A stretch of 45,168 nucleotides of DNA from NCBI GenBank assembly GCA_029979005.1, contig JAPOIJ010000017.1, positions 1-45,168 of the forward strand, given 5' to 3'. The DNA comes from Planctomycetota bacterium. Lineage in GTDB: Bacteria > Planctomycetota > Planctomycetia > Pirellulales > Pirellulaceae. Shown one piece after another: positions 27,269 through 34,807 of this stretch. Made by a program: the position numbers and the translations under genes. The first letter of the stretch is position 1. Each line of letters starts with the position of its first letter. The notes under the pieces are model-generated. The model was not told the origin of the DNA, ran no database searches, and saw nothing but the letters and a program-made list of their open reading frames with translations.

Positions 27269-28003
27269 GTGAATGCATCGCTTTTACCTGACCCGGAAAT
27301 TCTTCTTGAAAGTGGTGCCGTGTTAGTAATGAATAAGCCGGGTGGTGTACTGACTCAAGGGCCCCCGGGAATTGATAGCCTTGAACTGAGGACCAAGCAA
27401 TTCTTAAAAGTCCGTGATGAAAAACCCGGAAAAGTTTATTTAGGAGTTCCGCATCGTTTGGACAGGCCGGTTTCCGGTGTAATGGTGGTGGTGAAGAATG
27501 TTCGGGCGGCGAAACGAATCTCTGAGCAATTCCAGCAGAGAACCGTGATCAAAAAATATTGGGCGGTGGTCAGCGGCAGCGTTTCTCAGGAACGGGGAAC
27601 CTGGACGGACTGGATGAGAAAGGTTCCCGGTGAAGCGAGGTCGGAGATCGTTGAGGAAACCGAAGCAGGCGCGAAACAGGCGGTGCTACATTACCGGGTT
27701 ATCGAGTCCAGCGGTGATCTGACTCTGTTGGAAATTGAATTGGAGACGGGAAGAACCCATCAAATACGATTACAGTGCGGAACGCGTGGATTTCCAATTG
27801 TTGGCGACTCTCTTTATGGTTCCGAAATCTCGTTTGGTCCACAAACAGACGATTTGAGGCAACGGTGGATCGGCTTGCATGCCCGAAGATTGGCGTTTGT
27901 TCATCCGATTTCACAGGAATCTATTGATCAAGTCGCGCCATTCCCCGAATGTTGGCTGGAGTTTGATTTATTTCAGGCAATCCGAAATGCTGGAGAGGTC
28001 TGA
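27269..28003 (+). CDS. RluA-family RNA pseudouridine synthase
   Basis: The product is 244 residues. I choose GTG 27269, because AGGGGA lies at 27252-27257, 11 bases upstream. The in-frame TTG at 27260 would sit only 2 bases after that site. The catalytic motif is 'HRLDRPVSG', with Asp65 as the nucleophile that attacks uridine C1'. 'LEIELETGRTHQIRLQ' and 'GDSLYG' are the other family signatures. There is no S4 domain, so it belongs to the short RluA/RluC-like group. The target uridine (rRNA or tRNA) cannot be told from sequence. Its stop overlaps the start of the next gene (TGATG), so it is translationally coupled with the putative queuosine mannosyltransferase. Confidence 0.93.
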   Translation: MNASLLPDPEILLESGAVLVMNKPGGVLTQGPPGIDSLELRTKQFLKVRDEKPGKVYLGVPHRLDRPVSGVMVVVKNVRAAKRISEQFQQRTVIKKYWAVVSGSVSQERGTWTDWMRKVPGEARSEIVEETEAGAKQAVLHYRVIESSGDLTLLEIELETGRTHQIRLQCGTRGFPIVGDSLYGSEISFGPQTDDLRQRWIGLHARRLAFVHPISQESIDQVAPFPECWLEFDLFQAIRNAGEV

Positions 28004-29181
28004 TGAGCGAACGGCTTCGCGTGCTCTCTTTGCAGTCGTATTACGGTGGCAGCCATAAGCAATTTCAGCAAGGGTGGGAGAAATACAGCAAACATCGTTG
28101 GACCATTCTGACATTGCCGCCGAGGCATTGGAAATGGCGGATGCGGCATGCGGCCATCTATTTTGCGGAAGAGGTTCAGCGACGACTTGGCGAAGGTGAA
28201 CAATGGGACGTGATCGTTTGTACTGACATGCTTAATTTGGCTGAGTTTCGTGGATTGATGCCGCGGCGGATCGGCGGAATTCCAATTGTCATGTTTTTTC
28301 ATGAAAATCAATTTGCCTATCCAGTTCGGGAGGGCTACCAGCGGGATGAGCACCTTGCGTTTACAAATTTTACATCGGCTTTGGCGGCTGATCGCATCTG
28401 GTTCAATTCAAAATATAACTTTGACTCAATGGTGGCGGGCCTCACTCGTCGACTTAAACGCTGGCCAGATTTTCAACCGCGAAAGGCGATCGAATCCTTG
28501 GCGGGTAAATTGTCAATTGAGCCACTTGGGATTGAATTTCCATGGTTTGATTTATCGCCTTATCAGCAGGCCAGAGAGCAACGAGCCGCGAACGGAGACC
28601 CTGTTCATCTCGTTTGGGCAGCGAGATGGGAGCATGATAAAAACGCGGATGACCTGTTGGTGGCATTAAAGCTTTTGCGAGATCGAGGCGTCTTGTTTCG
28701 ATTGAGTTTGTTGGGGCAATCGTTTCAGTATTCTCCCGATGTCTTTCAGGAAATAAAAACGGAGTTTCAAGCGGAAATTTTGCGCATCGGATTTCAGGAG
28801 TCGAGAGCTGACTATTGGCAAGCTTTGGCGGAAGCGGATTTATTTGTTTCGACGGCAAAACATGAATTCTTTGGGTTGGCTGCGGCGGAGGGAATTGCTG
28901 CGGGACTGTTGCCTTTGTTTCCTGACCGCTTGGCTTACCCAGAATTATTGGAACATGCCATGACTCGCGAGGAAGCGAAAAATTATTTATACGACAATCA
29001 TGCGGAGGCGCTGGCTGATTCCATTGAGCATTGGTCACAAACTCGCAACGGGATTGCCGGGCAGCTTAAATTTTCGAAGCAATTAATGAATCACCTCTCC
29101 GTAGAGCAGCGGGCAAGCGAAATGGACGACGCATTGCGGGCAACGGTTGATAGATTTAGAGGCGATCGAAGGGACTTTTGA
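28003..29181 (+). CDS. tRNA-queuosine alpha-mannosyltransferase-like glycosyltransferase (DUF3524/GTDC1 family)
   Basis: The product is 392 residues from ATG 28003, with GGAGAGG 5 to 11 bases upstream. The N-terminal 170 residues match the DUF3524 domain: '[18 protein letters not shown]', '[20 protein letters not shown]', '[19 protein letters not shown]' and '[15 protein letters not shown]'. The C-terminal half is a GT4-like domain with '[12 protein letters not shown]', 'LSLLGQSF' and the nucleotide-sugar motif '[18 protein letters not shown]'. In animals this family (GTDC1/QTMAN) mannosylates queuosine-34 of tRNA-Asp, using GDP-mannose. I infer the same or a related reaction here. The overlap with a pseudouridine synthase gene and the nearby aspS fit a tRNA role. 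The 3' end overlaps the broken integrase on the other strand by 26 bases. Confidence 0.85.
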   Translation: MSERLRVLSLQSYYGGSHKQFQQGWEKYSKHRWTILTLPPRHWKWRMRHAAIYFAEEVQRRLGEGEQWDVIVCTDMLNLAEFRGLMPRRIGGIPIVMFFHENQFAYPVREGYQRDEHLAFTNFTSALAADRIWFNSKYNFDSMVAGLTRRLKRWPDFQPRKAIESLAGKLSIEPLGIEFPWFDLSPYQQAREQRAANGDPVHLVWAARWEHDKNADDLLVALKLLRDRGVLFRLSLLGQSFQYSPDVFQEIKTEFQAEILRIGFQESRADYWQALAEADLFVSTAKHEFFGLAAAEGIAAGLLPLFPDRLAYPELLEHAMTREEAKNYLYDNHAEALADSIEHWSQTRNGIAGQLKFSKQLMNHLSVEQRASEMDDALRATVDRFRGDRRDF

Positions 29182-29353
29182 CTCCAGTTGCCCCCATGGT
29201 GGCGACGTGGGTGTAGATCATCGTCGTGCGTACATCGTTGTGGCCTAGTAGTTCCTGGATAGTGCGAATGTCATAGCCGTCTTCCAGCAAATGCGTTGCG
29301 AAAGAATGTCTGAGTGTATGTCAGGTGAGGCGTTTTTGTATTCCTGCTTTTTG
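29156..29353 (-). pseudogene. C-terminal remnant of an integron-type tyrosine recombinase (IntI-like)
   Basis: The minus strand reads 'SVQKAGIQKRLT', a TGA stop, then '[20 protein letters not shown]', '[19 protein letters not shown]' and '[15 protein letters not shown]' to a TAA at 29156-29158. This is the catalytic C-terminus of a tyrosine recombinase: HxLRH (the second Arg and His), LGH and the Tyr nucleophile in 'MIYTHV'. The 'GVKSPFD' ending and '[10 protein letters not shown]' are typical of integron integrases (IntI) rather than XerC/D. The in-frame stop falls directly before HTLRH and everything upstream of about 29353 is missing, so it is dead. Its orientation, with the lost N-terminus facing the plus-strand genes to the right, is that of an integron. 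Confidence 0.88.
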
Positions 29354-29358
29354 AACAG

Positions 29359-29688
29359 ATGCTGGAAGACACTGCGACGATTGCAAAATCAATTGCCTCG
29401 ATTGAAGAGTTCGCTTCAGGATTGAATGATACGCCTCCGACTGCAAAATCAATTAATCAAACCAATCGATGGGTGACCACAAAAGAAAAACATGTAACGA
29501 ACACGCAGTATATCGTTGCTCTGTACTTTTTGACTCAAGGAATCAAAGGGAGCAACAAGGATTACACCAACCAGCTAATTACCGCGCACAAAGTTATGGT
29601 AGCCGCGATGAAGTGCACGCAGGACGCTGATCCTGCGACCGCTGAGAATTTGAAGAACGCCATTTACGATCTTTACCGCGCCTATTAG
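29359..29688 (+). CDS. Small helical hypothetical protein, possibly cassette-borne or truncated
   Basis: An open frame of 109 codons from ATG 29359. The reading is protein-like and helical ('IASIEEFASGLND', 'QLITAHKVMVAAMKC', 'ATAENLKNAIYDLYRAY'). However, there is no ribosome site, and the frame stays open only about 30 bases upstream, into the broken integrase. The true start may therefore have been lost when the integrase was truncated. A 12-base GCAAAATCAATT occurs twice inside it (near 29383 and 29441). No domain is recognised and there is no signal peptide. Confidence 0.45.
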   Translation: MLEDTATIAKSIASIEEFASGLNDTPPTAKSINQTNRWVTTKEKHVTNTQYIVALYFLTQGIKGSNKDYTNQLITAHKVMVAAMKCTQDADPATAENLKNAIYDLYRAY

Positions 29689-30157
29689 GGTAAAGAGCTA
29701 AACTCTGATCACAGCAAGTAACGCACATAGGAGCGTTTCCCTTTGTCACCGATGAACGGGATCACTCGCTCTTGGCAAATCGGGATGATTAGCCACTCGG
29801 TTTGAATTATTGATCAAGAAGTTACAAACGACCGTCGAAGAGATTTTTTCCCTTGCAAAGGTAGGTTGATTTTCGCGGTTTTTATGCTGATGGACCGCCA
29901 AATTGATGCAGCAGTGGCAGTCTTTTTTATCAAAGTCATCATATTTCTGTCCGATCTTATTAATCGGTCCGTTAGACAACTCTTATACCGGGCTGTAGTG
30001 CGCGAATTGACAACAGTGCGCTGTTTTAGTGGCGAGATGATGTTGCTCGGCTGACTTTGTAGCTTGGAATTGAATAATAAATCGTGCCGATGCAATTTGC
30101 TTGAACGGTCGTTGACGTGAGTTATCATCAGTTCGAGACGATCCTTCGGAGATAGAC
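29689..30157. other. 469-base non-coding stretch with a possible attC 3' half
   Basis: No convincing gene is present. At 30106-30127 the order CGG, 12 bases, GTTATCA matches the register of the 3' halves of the attC-like sites further right (CGG, 11 bases, GTT). It lies 30 bases before the next start codon, as expected for a cassette boundary. I could not find a matching 5' half within 150 bases. AACGACCGT at about 29828 is complementary to part of it but lies about 300 bases away. Confidence 0.3.
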
Positions 30158-30838
30158 ATGAATAGGCAACCTGAACTCAGCCAGCGTGACGTACACCAGC
30201 TCGTGTTAGCTAATGGTGATCTGCTTGCGGATTTCATGGATCAGACAAATGAAGTATTGGGAATTCGGTTCCCGGATGAATACCTTTCTCGTGGTTCGGT
30301 TTACGCACTTGTCGACCGAAGTGGATTAATTTGTGGAGGTGCCATCGCGGTTTTTGATGCTCCATTTCGATCGATCGTTTCTATTCCCAAGGAACAGATC
30401 GAAAGAGCCCACGCCTTGATGGGTGATGAAAGTGAATGTGCGGAAATCAATGGGGTTTGGCTGCTTTCTACGATGCGGTCGCCATTCCTTTCTTTTGCTT
30501 TCTGGCGTCAACTGATCTCTCAGCTAATGTTTACGAATAAGCAACGATTCATCTTTACATTTGAGAACGCCAACGACCGGATGAAAGAACTTTCTGTTTG
30601 GCTCAAACCGGAGATTCTCTATTCCGGGAAAACGGCAAAGCTTGAAGGGATGAAAACAGAAGGCGACGAGACAATCGCCATCGTTAGTCGAGAATCGCTG
30701 GTAACGGTTTTGGAGATGCTTGATCGCCGTGGCATCGGCAAAGCCAAGCCGCAAGAGCAGATGATTATCCAGCAAATTGAATGTCGATCCAAACAAGCAG
30801 TAGTCTCTCAGTCCCATGTCAGCATTACGACCAAGTAA
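30158..30838 (+). CDS. GNAT-like protein, first gene of a three-gene set
   Basis: The product is 226 residues from ATG 30158, with GGAG 7 to 10 bases upstream. No named family is certain. The layout resembles a GNAT/acyltransferase fold: a central antiparallel pair ('SVYALVDRSGLICGGAIAVF'), a strand 'CAEINGVWLLS' followed by a helix 'FWRQLISQLMF', then 'RFIFTFENANDRMKELSVWL' and 'EILYSGKTAKLEGM', where GNAT proteins place the last strand and splayed helix. It has no signal peptide, so it is cytoplasmic. The FAD oxidase gene begins 60 bases later and the acyltransferase gene overlaps that, so the three probably form one transcript. I infer an acyl-transfer or acyl-recognition step. A non-catalytic role remains possible. 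Confidence 0.65.
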   Translation: MNRQPELSQRDVHQLVLANGDLLADFMDQTNEVLGIRFPDEYLSRGSVYALVDRSGLICGGAIAVFDAPFRSIVSIPKEQIERAHALMGDESECAEINGVWLLSTMRSPFLSFAFWRQLISQLMFTNKQRFIFTFENANDRMKELSVWLKPEILYSGKTAKLEGMKTEGDETIAIVSRESLVTVLEMLDRRGIGKAKPQEQMIIQQIECRSKQAVVSQSHVSITTK

Positions 30839-30898
30839 TTTCGGCTAAAATGGGATTGGCTGCTATCAACTTTTTTTATATTACAACGTCTGGGTTAA

Positions 30899-32191
30899 AT
30901 GCCTCGTTCTAAGCAAACATTTGAAGTGAACTCTTGGACGGACGTTGGCGTTGACGCAATTCAAACGCCTGAGTTGAACTCCGATCAGCTCGCAAAATTT
31001 GTCGTCATTGGCGCTGGATATTCCGGGGTGGCAGCGGCACGTCGCTTGGCGACACTTCATCCAGACTCGGAAATTGTTCTGCTTGAGTCTGAATGGTTTG
31101 GAGATGGCAGTTCAAGTCGATCCTCCGGTTTCGTTGTTTCGCTCGGTCAATTTGAACGCCCTAGTTCACCAGAGAATCAGCGATGCTACAGATTTGGAAA
31201 AACGGCAATTGAAGTGCTGCGTGAACTGGTTCAACATCATCAAATCGATTGCGATTGGATGGATCAAGGAAGAATCGTCACATGCAGATGTCGAAGTGGG
31301 GCGCGATCGCTTGAAAGGACGGAACGCGTCCTAAAGAAACTTGGATCACCTTTTGAGAAACTGGATGGTGCCGCTATCCATGAAGAAACCGGGATGAGCG
31401 GATACGTTTTCGGGATTCGGCAAGCGGATTCGGTTTTGGTCAATCCAGCAAAACTGCTAGTTGGTTTGGTTAAGGCTTTGCCTTCCAATGTGTCCGTCTA
31501 TCAAGATGCTTCGGTGCGGTCGCTGACAAGAAAATCAAATGGCCGCGGTGTCCTGGTTAAAACAGAAGCAGTCACGCTGGAAGCCGAAAACGTTCTGATT
31601 ACCTCGAATGCGTTTTCTTTGTTGCTGGGACATGGTCAACACCGAGTTTTTCCAATGCGAACCTTTGTAAGTGTTGCGAAACTGAATGGTGGAAACGGAT
31701 TGGGTAGTGACCCTGATTGGGGTATCACCTCATCGGAACGAGTCGGTAGTTCGCTTCGCCGTGTCAACGACCGCGTGTTCATTCGTAACAGTGCCTATTA
31801 CGGATATCATTCTTCGGGTGGACGTCTGGACAACTTGGCCCAGATTTCGGGTTTTCAACGACGTTCGATACAGCGACGCTTTCCGGACGCCGATGTGGCG
31901 ATCGAGAACACATGGAGCGGCGTTATTGGGATTACTGCGAATGGTGGGCAGTTGTTCGGTCAAGTTGGTGACGGGATCTATTTGTCCACTGGATACAATG
32001 GGCATGGAATTGCTCAAGGCACCCGGTCTGGTGAGTTGTTGGCGGACCTGGCCTCAGGCAAGCAGTCCAACGATCTTCAGGAAATAATGAAGATCAGAAA
32101 GCCAAATTGGCTTCCGATCGGATTTCCACTTCGAATGGGTGTTGCGGCCTATTGTAGGTATCTTGAATGGCGATACCGGGATGAAATTTGA
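30899..32191 (+). CDS. FAD-dependent amine/amino-acid oxidase (DAO family, PuuB-like)
   Basis: The product is 430 residues from ATG 30899. There is no ribosome site, but the frame has no better start. The FAD-binding Rossmann motif is 'VVIGAGYSGVAAARRL' (GxGxxG at 38-43), followed by 'IVLLESEWFGDGSSSRSSGF'. The C-terminal FAD-contact motif is 'GIYLSTGYNGHGIAQGT'. The best family match is the gamma-glutamylputrescine oxidase (PuuB/OrdL) branch of DAO oxidoreductases, which oxidise secondary or primary amines on amino-acid-like substrates, giving imine and hydrogen peroxide. It has no signal peptide. The stop overlaps the next start (TGATG). I infer it oxidises the amine-containing building block, or the product, handled by its neighbours. 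Confidence 0.88.
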   Translation: MPRSKQTFEVNSWTDVGVDAIQTPELNSDQLAKFVVIGAGYSGVAAARRLATLHPDSEIVLLESEWFGDGSSSRSSGFVVSLGQFERPSSPENQRCYRFGKTAIEVLRELVQHHQIDCDWMDQGRIVTCRCRSGARSLERTERVLKKLGSPFEKLDGAAIHEETGMSGYVFGIRQADSVLVNPAKLLVGLVKALPSNVSVYQDASVRSLTRKSNGRGVLVKTEAVTLEAENVLITSNAFSLLLGHGQHRVFPMRTFVSVAKLNGGNGLGSDPDWGITSSERVGSSLRRVNDRVFIRNSAYYGYHSSGGRLDNLAQISGFQRRSIQRRFPDADVAIENTWSGVIGITANGGQLFGQVGDGIYLSTGYNGHGIAQGTRSGELLADLASGKQSNDLQEIMKIRKPNWLPIGFPLRMGVAAYCRYLEWRYRDEI

Positions 32192-33546
32192 TGGTGCGTT
32201 TTCCCATTCGATTGACAGCGTTTGAGGAGTATTTCCTCAAGACGGATGTCCCGGACTATCCATCAACATTTGCTACGCGCATTGAGTTCTCGAAGCAGTT
32301 TGACAGGGGAATTGCCGACAAAGCGTTTGCGGCAATCGTCCGAAGAAACCTGCTTGCCCGTTGCAAAGTTGATGATGCGAATGGCAATAGACCGTCGTGG
32401 GTTCGCACAAATGAGATGCCTGCAATCATCTGGCTGGACATGCCGCCTTCTAAAGGCTCTTTTCCGCCATCCTTTATGAATATCGCGGATGAAATGCCGG
32501 TTAAGATGTTCGGATACGACGGTTCGGACTCAACTGATCCACCCGTCCTGATATTCCTAGTTCACCATGTTGCGTTTGATGGACTCGGGTTTCTCCAATT
32601 GCTCGCTGATTGGATTGAATGCTATCGTTGTTTCGAAGCCGATATATCTCTCGAAAATTCCAGGCTTCGAAAAATTGACGATGAGACAATTGTTAAGCGT
32701 TGCAAACCGGCACTTACCGTTGCTCAGCGATTCAAGTTGTTGCGGGGACAGTGGAAAAGCGTCCGCGCCACGCTTCGTGTACTAAAACAAAAGGCAATTC
32801 CGCTTGCTCCAATTCCCTCAAGGAATGAATCTAAAGTGCGGGAGCCAAGGTTCGAAGAGGTCACATTCTCGAAAGAACAAACCGCGAAGCTAAAGAAGTT
32901 CGCAGGTGGCCTACAATCTACTGCCAACAGTTTGGTTGCAAGGGAGCTGTTTGTCACGATTCGGGATTGGCAAATGGAAAACGGCATCAATGTTGACGGG
33001 TCGCATTTTCGGCTAATGGTTCCAGTCAATGAACGGAAACGCGAACATCGAAAAATGCCGGCCTGCAATCATTGCACTTTGATCAATTTGGATCGGATGC
33101 CCGAAGAGACGGAAGATGAAGCAGCTCTATTGGCGAGTATTAATCAGGAAATGGGGGTCATTCAAAAATGGCGACTTAGCCTGAATTTCTGGCGCGCGAT
33201 ATCAGTGTTTAGACTTCTGCCCGGCGGGCTCGCAAAATTGCTTGATGGTGATAATGTTTCAGCAACAACTTTATTTACCAATGTTGGTCGCATTCTTACG
33301 AAGTACGAAATGCGGGGAGATTTTACGCAGGCCAGCGATGGTCCGTTGTCCGTCACCGATTTGTCGGCAATCGCGCCGATAAAGAAAGGCATGGTTGCTT
33401 CCATAACCATGTTCTACTTTCGTGATCAACTAAAACTATCGGTGCACTATGACGAAAATGCATTTACCCTGGAACAAATTCAATCGTTCCTGGATGGTTT
33501 GGTTTCAAAAATAAACAGCAACATCTCAGCGTCGGCCAAGTCATAA
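32191..33546 (+). CDS. Condensation-domain-like acyltransferase (HHxxxDG)
   Basis: The product is 451 residues from ATG 32191, coupled to the oxidase gene through TGATG; the TTG one codon earlier is unlikely. The catalytic motif of NRPS condensation domains and PapA/WS-DGAT-type acyltransferases is present as HHVAFDG (His125, His126, Asp130, Gly131). The second His is the usual base. Length and layout (N-terminal lobe, motif, then a C-terminal lobe with 'FRLMVPVNERKREHRK' and 'NHCTLINLDRMPEE') fit a stand-alone two-lobe enzyme. There is no carrier-protein domain, so the acyl donor is probably CoA or a separate carrier. It should form an amide or ester as the joining step of the three-gene set. 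The product is unknown. Confidence 0.85.
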   Translation: MVRFPIRLTAFEEYFLKTDVPDYPSTFATRIEFSKQFDRGIADKAFAAIVRRNLLARCKVDDANGNRPSWVRTNEMPAIIWLDMPPSKGSFPPSFMNIADEMPVKMFGYDGSDSTDPPVLIFLVHHVAFDGLGFLQLLADWIECYRCFEADISLENSRLRKIDDETIVKRCKPALTVAQRFKLLRGQWKSVRATLRVLKQKAIPLAPIPSRNESKVREPRFEEVTFSKEQTAKLKKFAGGLQSTANSLVARELFVTIRDWQMENGINVDGSHFRLMVPVNERKREHRKMPACNHCTLINLDRMPEETEDEAALLASINQEMGVIQKWRLSLNFWRAISVFRLLPGGLAKLLDGDNVSATTLFTNVGRILTKYEMRGDFTQASDGPLSVTDLSAIAPIKKGMVASITMFYFRDQLKLSVHYDENAFTLEQIQSFLDGLVSKINSNISASAKS

Positions 33547-33758
33547 ATAGGTGACAAATTATGTCCCCTCAAACGATCGTCAAGTTAAAAATTACTTCGC
33601 GCGAATATCGCGACGATCCTTGTCCATGTCTGTTGAGTTGCGTGAACGTTGGCCAGTTTTTCGAATCAAACGCATTTGCGCGTTAATCATCGGGCCGTTA
33701 TTATGCCAGTACCTTTATAATAGTTCCTGCTCAATCGTATTGTTTCAAACTGACCTTT

Positions 33759-33863
33759 TTGAATCCTAAGAGGTGGAACGTAGGCTGCTGGCTATTGCTG
33801 CTTCTCTGGCTCTATCCGTCCGTTATGATGAATGCGCCGATTGAACAGAAACTGGATGACTAG
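33759..33863 (+). pseudogene. N-terminal fragment of a small membrane protein related to the gene at 44602
   Basis: From a TTG the frame reads 'MNPKRWNVGCWLLLLLWLYP' and then 'SVMMNAPIEQKLDD' to TAG. This aligns with the N-terminus of the 44602-45126 protein ('MNPKNWSSFCWGLILLWLIP'), sharing MNPK-W-CW-LLW-P in the same spacing. Everything after the first helix is missing, so I read it as a decayed or truncated relative. The rest of 33547-33957 shows no supportable gene; a GTG-started frame at 33551-33769 has no motif. Confidence 0.5.
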
Positions 33864-33957
33864 GTGGGCTGATCGGGATTACTTTAGCCATTGGTTTTTC
33901 CAAAACAAAACAAGAAAGGGCAATGGCTCCACCAAGTTCAGATCATCGTAGTAGCTC

Positions 33958-34053
33958 GGCATAACAGTGTGATGCACGCGAAGCCGGACTTGCGCGTGCT
34001 TTTTTCTGCTTGCAGATCTGTCGTTCCAGTTCGGTGATCACGGACGTTGTCAG
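33958..34053 (+). other. attC-like integron recombination site
   Basis: The 96-base site folds as an attC. The R'' box GCATAAC (33959-33965) faces the R' box GTTGTCA (34046-34052), pairing through AAC/GTT. After a short unpaired spacer the L'' arm GTGATGCACGCGAAGCCGG pairs with the L' arm CCAGTTCGGTGATCAC. This gives GTGAT/ATCAC, CAC/GTG and CGAA/TTCG helices, with single extra G bases left unpaired on the L'' side. Such extrahelical bases are the hallmark of attC sites. The loop contains an internal GCACGCGAAG/CTTGCGCGTGC hairpin followed by six T, which could also end transcription. The orientation matches the plus-strand genes. R' is not the perfect GTTRRRY consensus. Confidence 0.65.
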
Positions 34054-34215
34054 CCTGACCAGACATCGCCGAATTAACAAAGTCGACCTCTGATCCATTT
34101 CAAAAGTCTGTTGACTTTTTCGATGGCCTCGATGCGGGAAACATTTACGGAAATACTCGCGCATCTGACAATTGATAAGCCGGCTGGACTTGCGACGTTG
34201 ACACGCTTTTGGATC

Positions 34216-34317
34216 GCGTAATAATGAGACCTAGGCGGACCCGCGTCGGAGAATCGTGCCAATACCTGAATCTTGTTTTTAATTTGTTTGGCCGCTCGGT
34301 CAACTTAGTTGTTATGT
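34216..34317 (+). other. Degenerate attC-like site before a lipoprotein gene
   Basis: The 3' half GGCCGCTCGGTC (34290-34301) and R' box GTTATGT (34311-34317) face a 5' half GACCTAGGCGGACC (34228-34241) preceded by TAATAA, where TAACAA would be expected. The arms pair as GACC/GGTC, GCGG/CCGC and CC/GG, with a bulged G and A on the 5' side. The CGG-11-GTT spacing is identical to that of the site at 33958. The lipoprotein ATG lies 10 bases after the R' box, as in integron cassettes. Confidence 0.45.
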
Positions 34318-34327
34318 TTTAAGAGGT

Positions 34328-34807
34328 ATGACCATGCTCAGGCACCTCCTTGTTGCCTCCCTTCTCGCTGCATGCTCGGGATGCAGTTTTGACTTTATTG
34401 GTTCAAATCCGGACGTCACAACGACATCCCCGACGACTGATCAAGTTAAATATTGTCGCGCCGTTATGTACATCAATCCGGAACTTGAGATTGATCCGGT
34501 TGGGTACAGTATCGAAACAGGCATGGACGATGTGATTCGATTCAAGTTCGTCGCAATGACGGATGATCCCGCCATTTTGTTCGATCCGTCTCGTGTTGAC
34601 ACGAAGGAATTTGCCGACGAATTCACGCTGTCAGCCTTGAATCCACAGGCACCTGAGACGTGGTGGGATCTCTCCTCGCAACAATTGACGGGTGCAAACT
34701 TCACCGTTCCACCGCCCGGCTCAAAGGGCATGCGTGGCCTGAATATCGCGTACGCCAAAAACGAAGACGGTACTTTGACCGTTTACGTACTCTGGTGCGA
34801 AACATAA
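34328..34807 (+). CDS. Putative lipoprotein, cassette-like
   Basis: The product is 159 residues from ATG 34328 (ATG 34334 also possible), with AAGAGG just upstream. The N-terminus 'MLRHLLVASLLAACSGC' is a lipoprotein signal; the likely lipidated residue is Cys16 (LLAAC) or Cys19 (CSGC). The mature domain ('DPVGYSIETGMDDVIRFKFVAM', split after 'GMDD', then 'LSALNPQAPETWWDLSS') has no recognised family. A closing 'GTLTVYVLWCET' suggests a small beta domain. It should sit in the cell envelope. Its position directly behind an attC-like R' box marks it as a probable cassette gene. Confidence 0.7.
   Translation: MTMLRHLLVASLLAACSGCSFDFIGSNPDVTTTSPTTDQVKYCRAVMYINPELEIDPVGYSIETGMDDVIRFKFVAMTDDPAILFDPSRVDTKEFADEFTLSALNPQAPETWWDLSSQQLTGANFTVPPPGSKGMRGLNIAYAKNEDGTLTVYVLWCET

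Noticed and set aside
29971-29977. GTTAGAC as an attC core site
   Set aside because: It fits the GTTRRRY consensus, but no complementary 5' half was found, and the neighbouring CCGAT/ATCGG hairpin explains the local symmetry.
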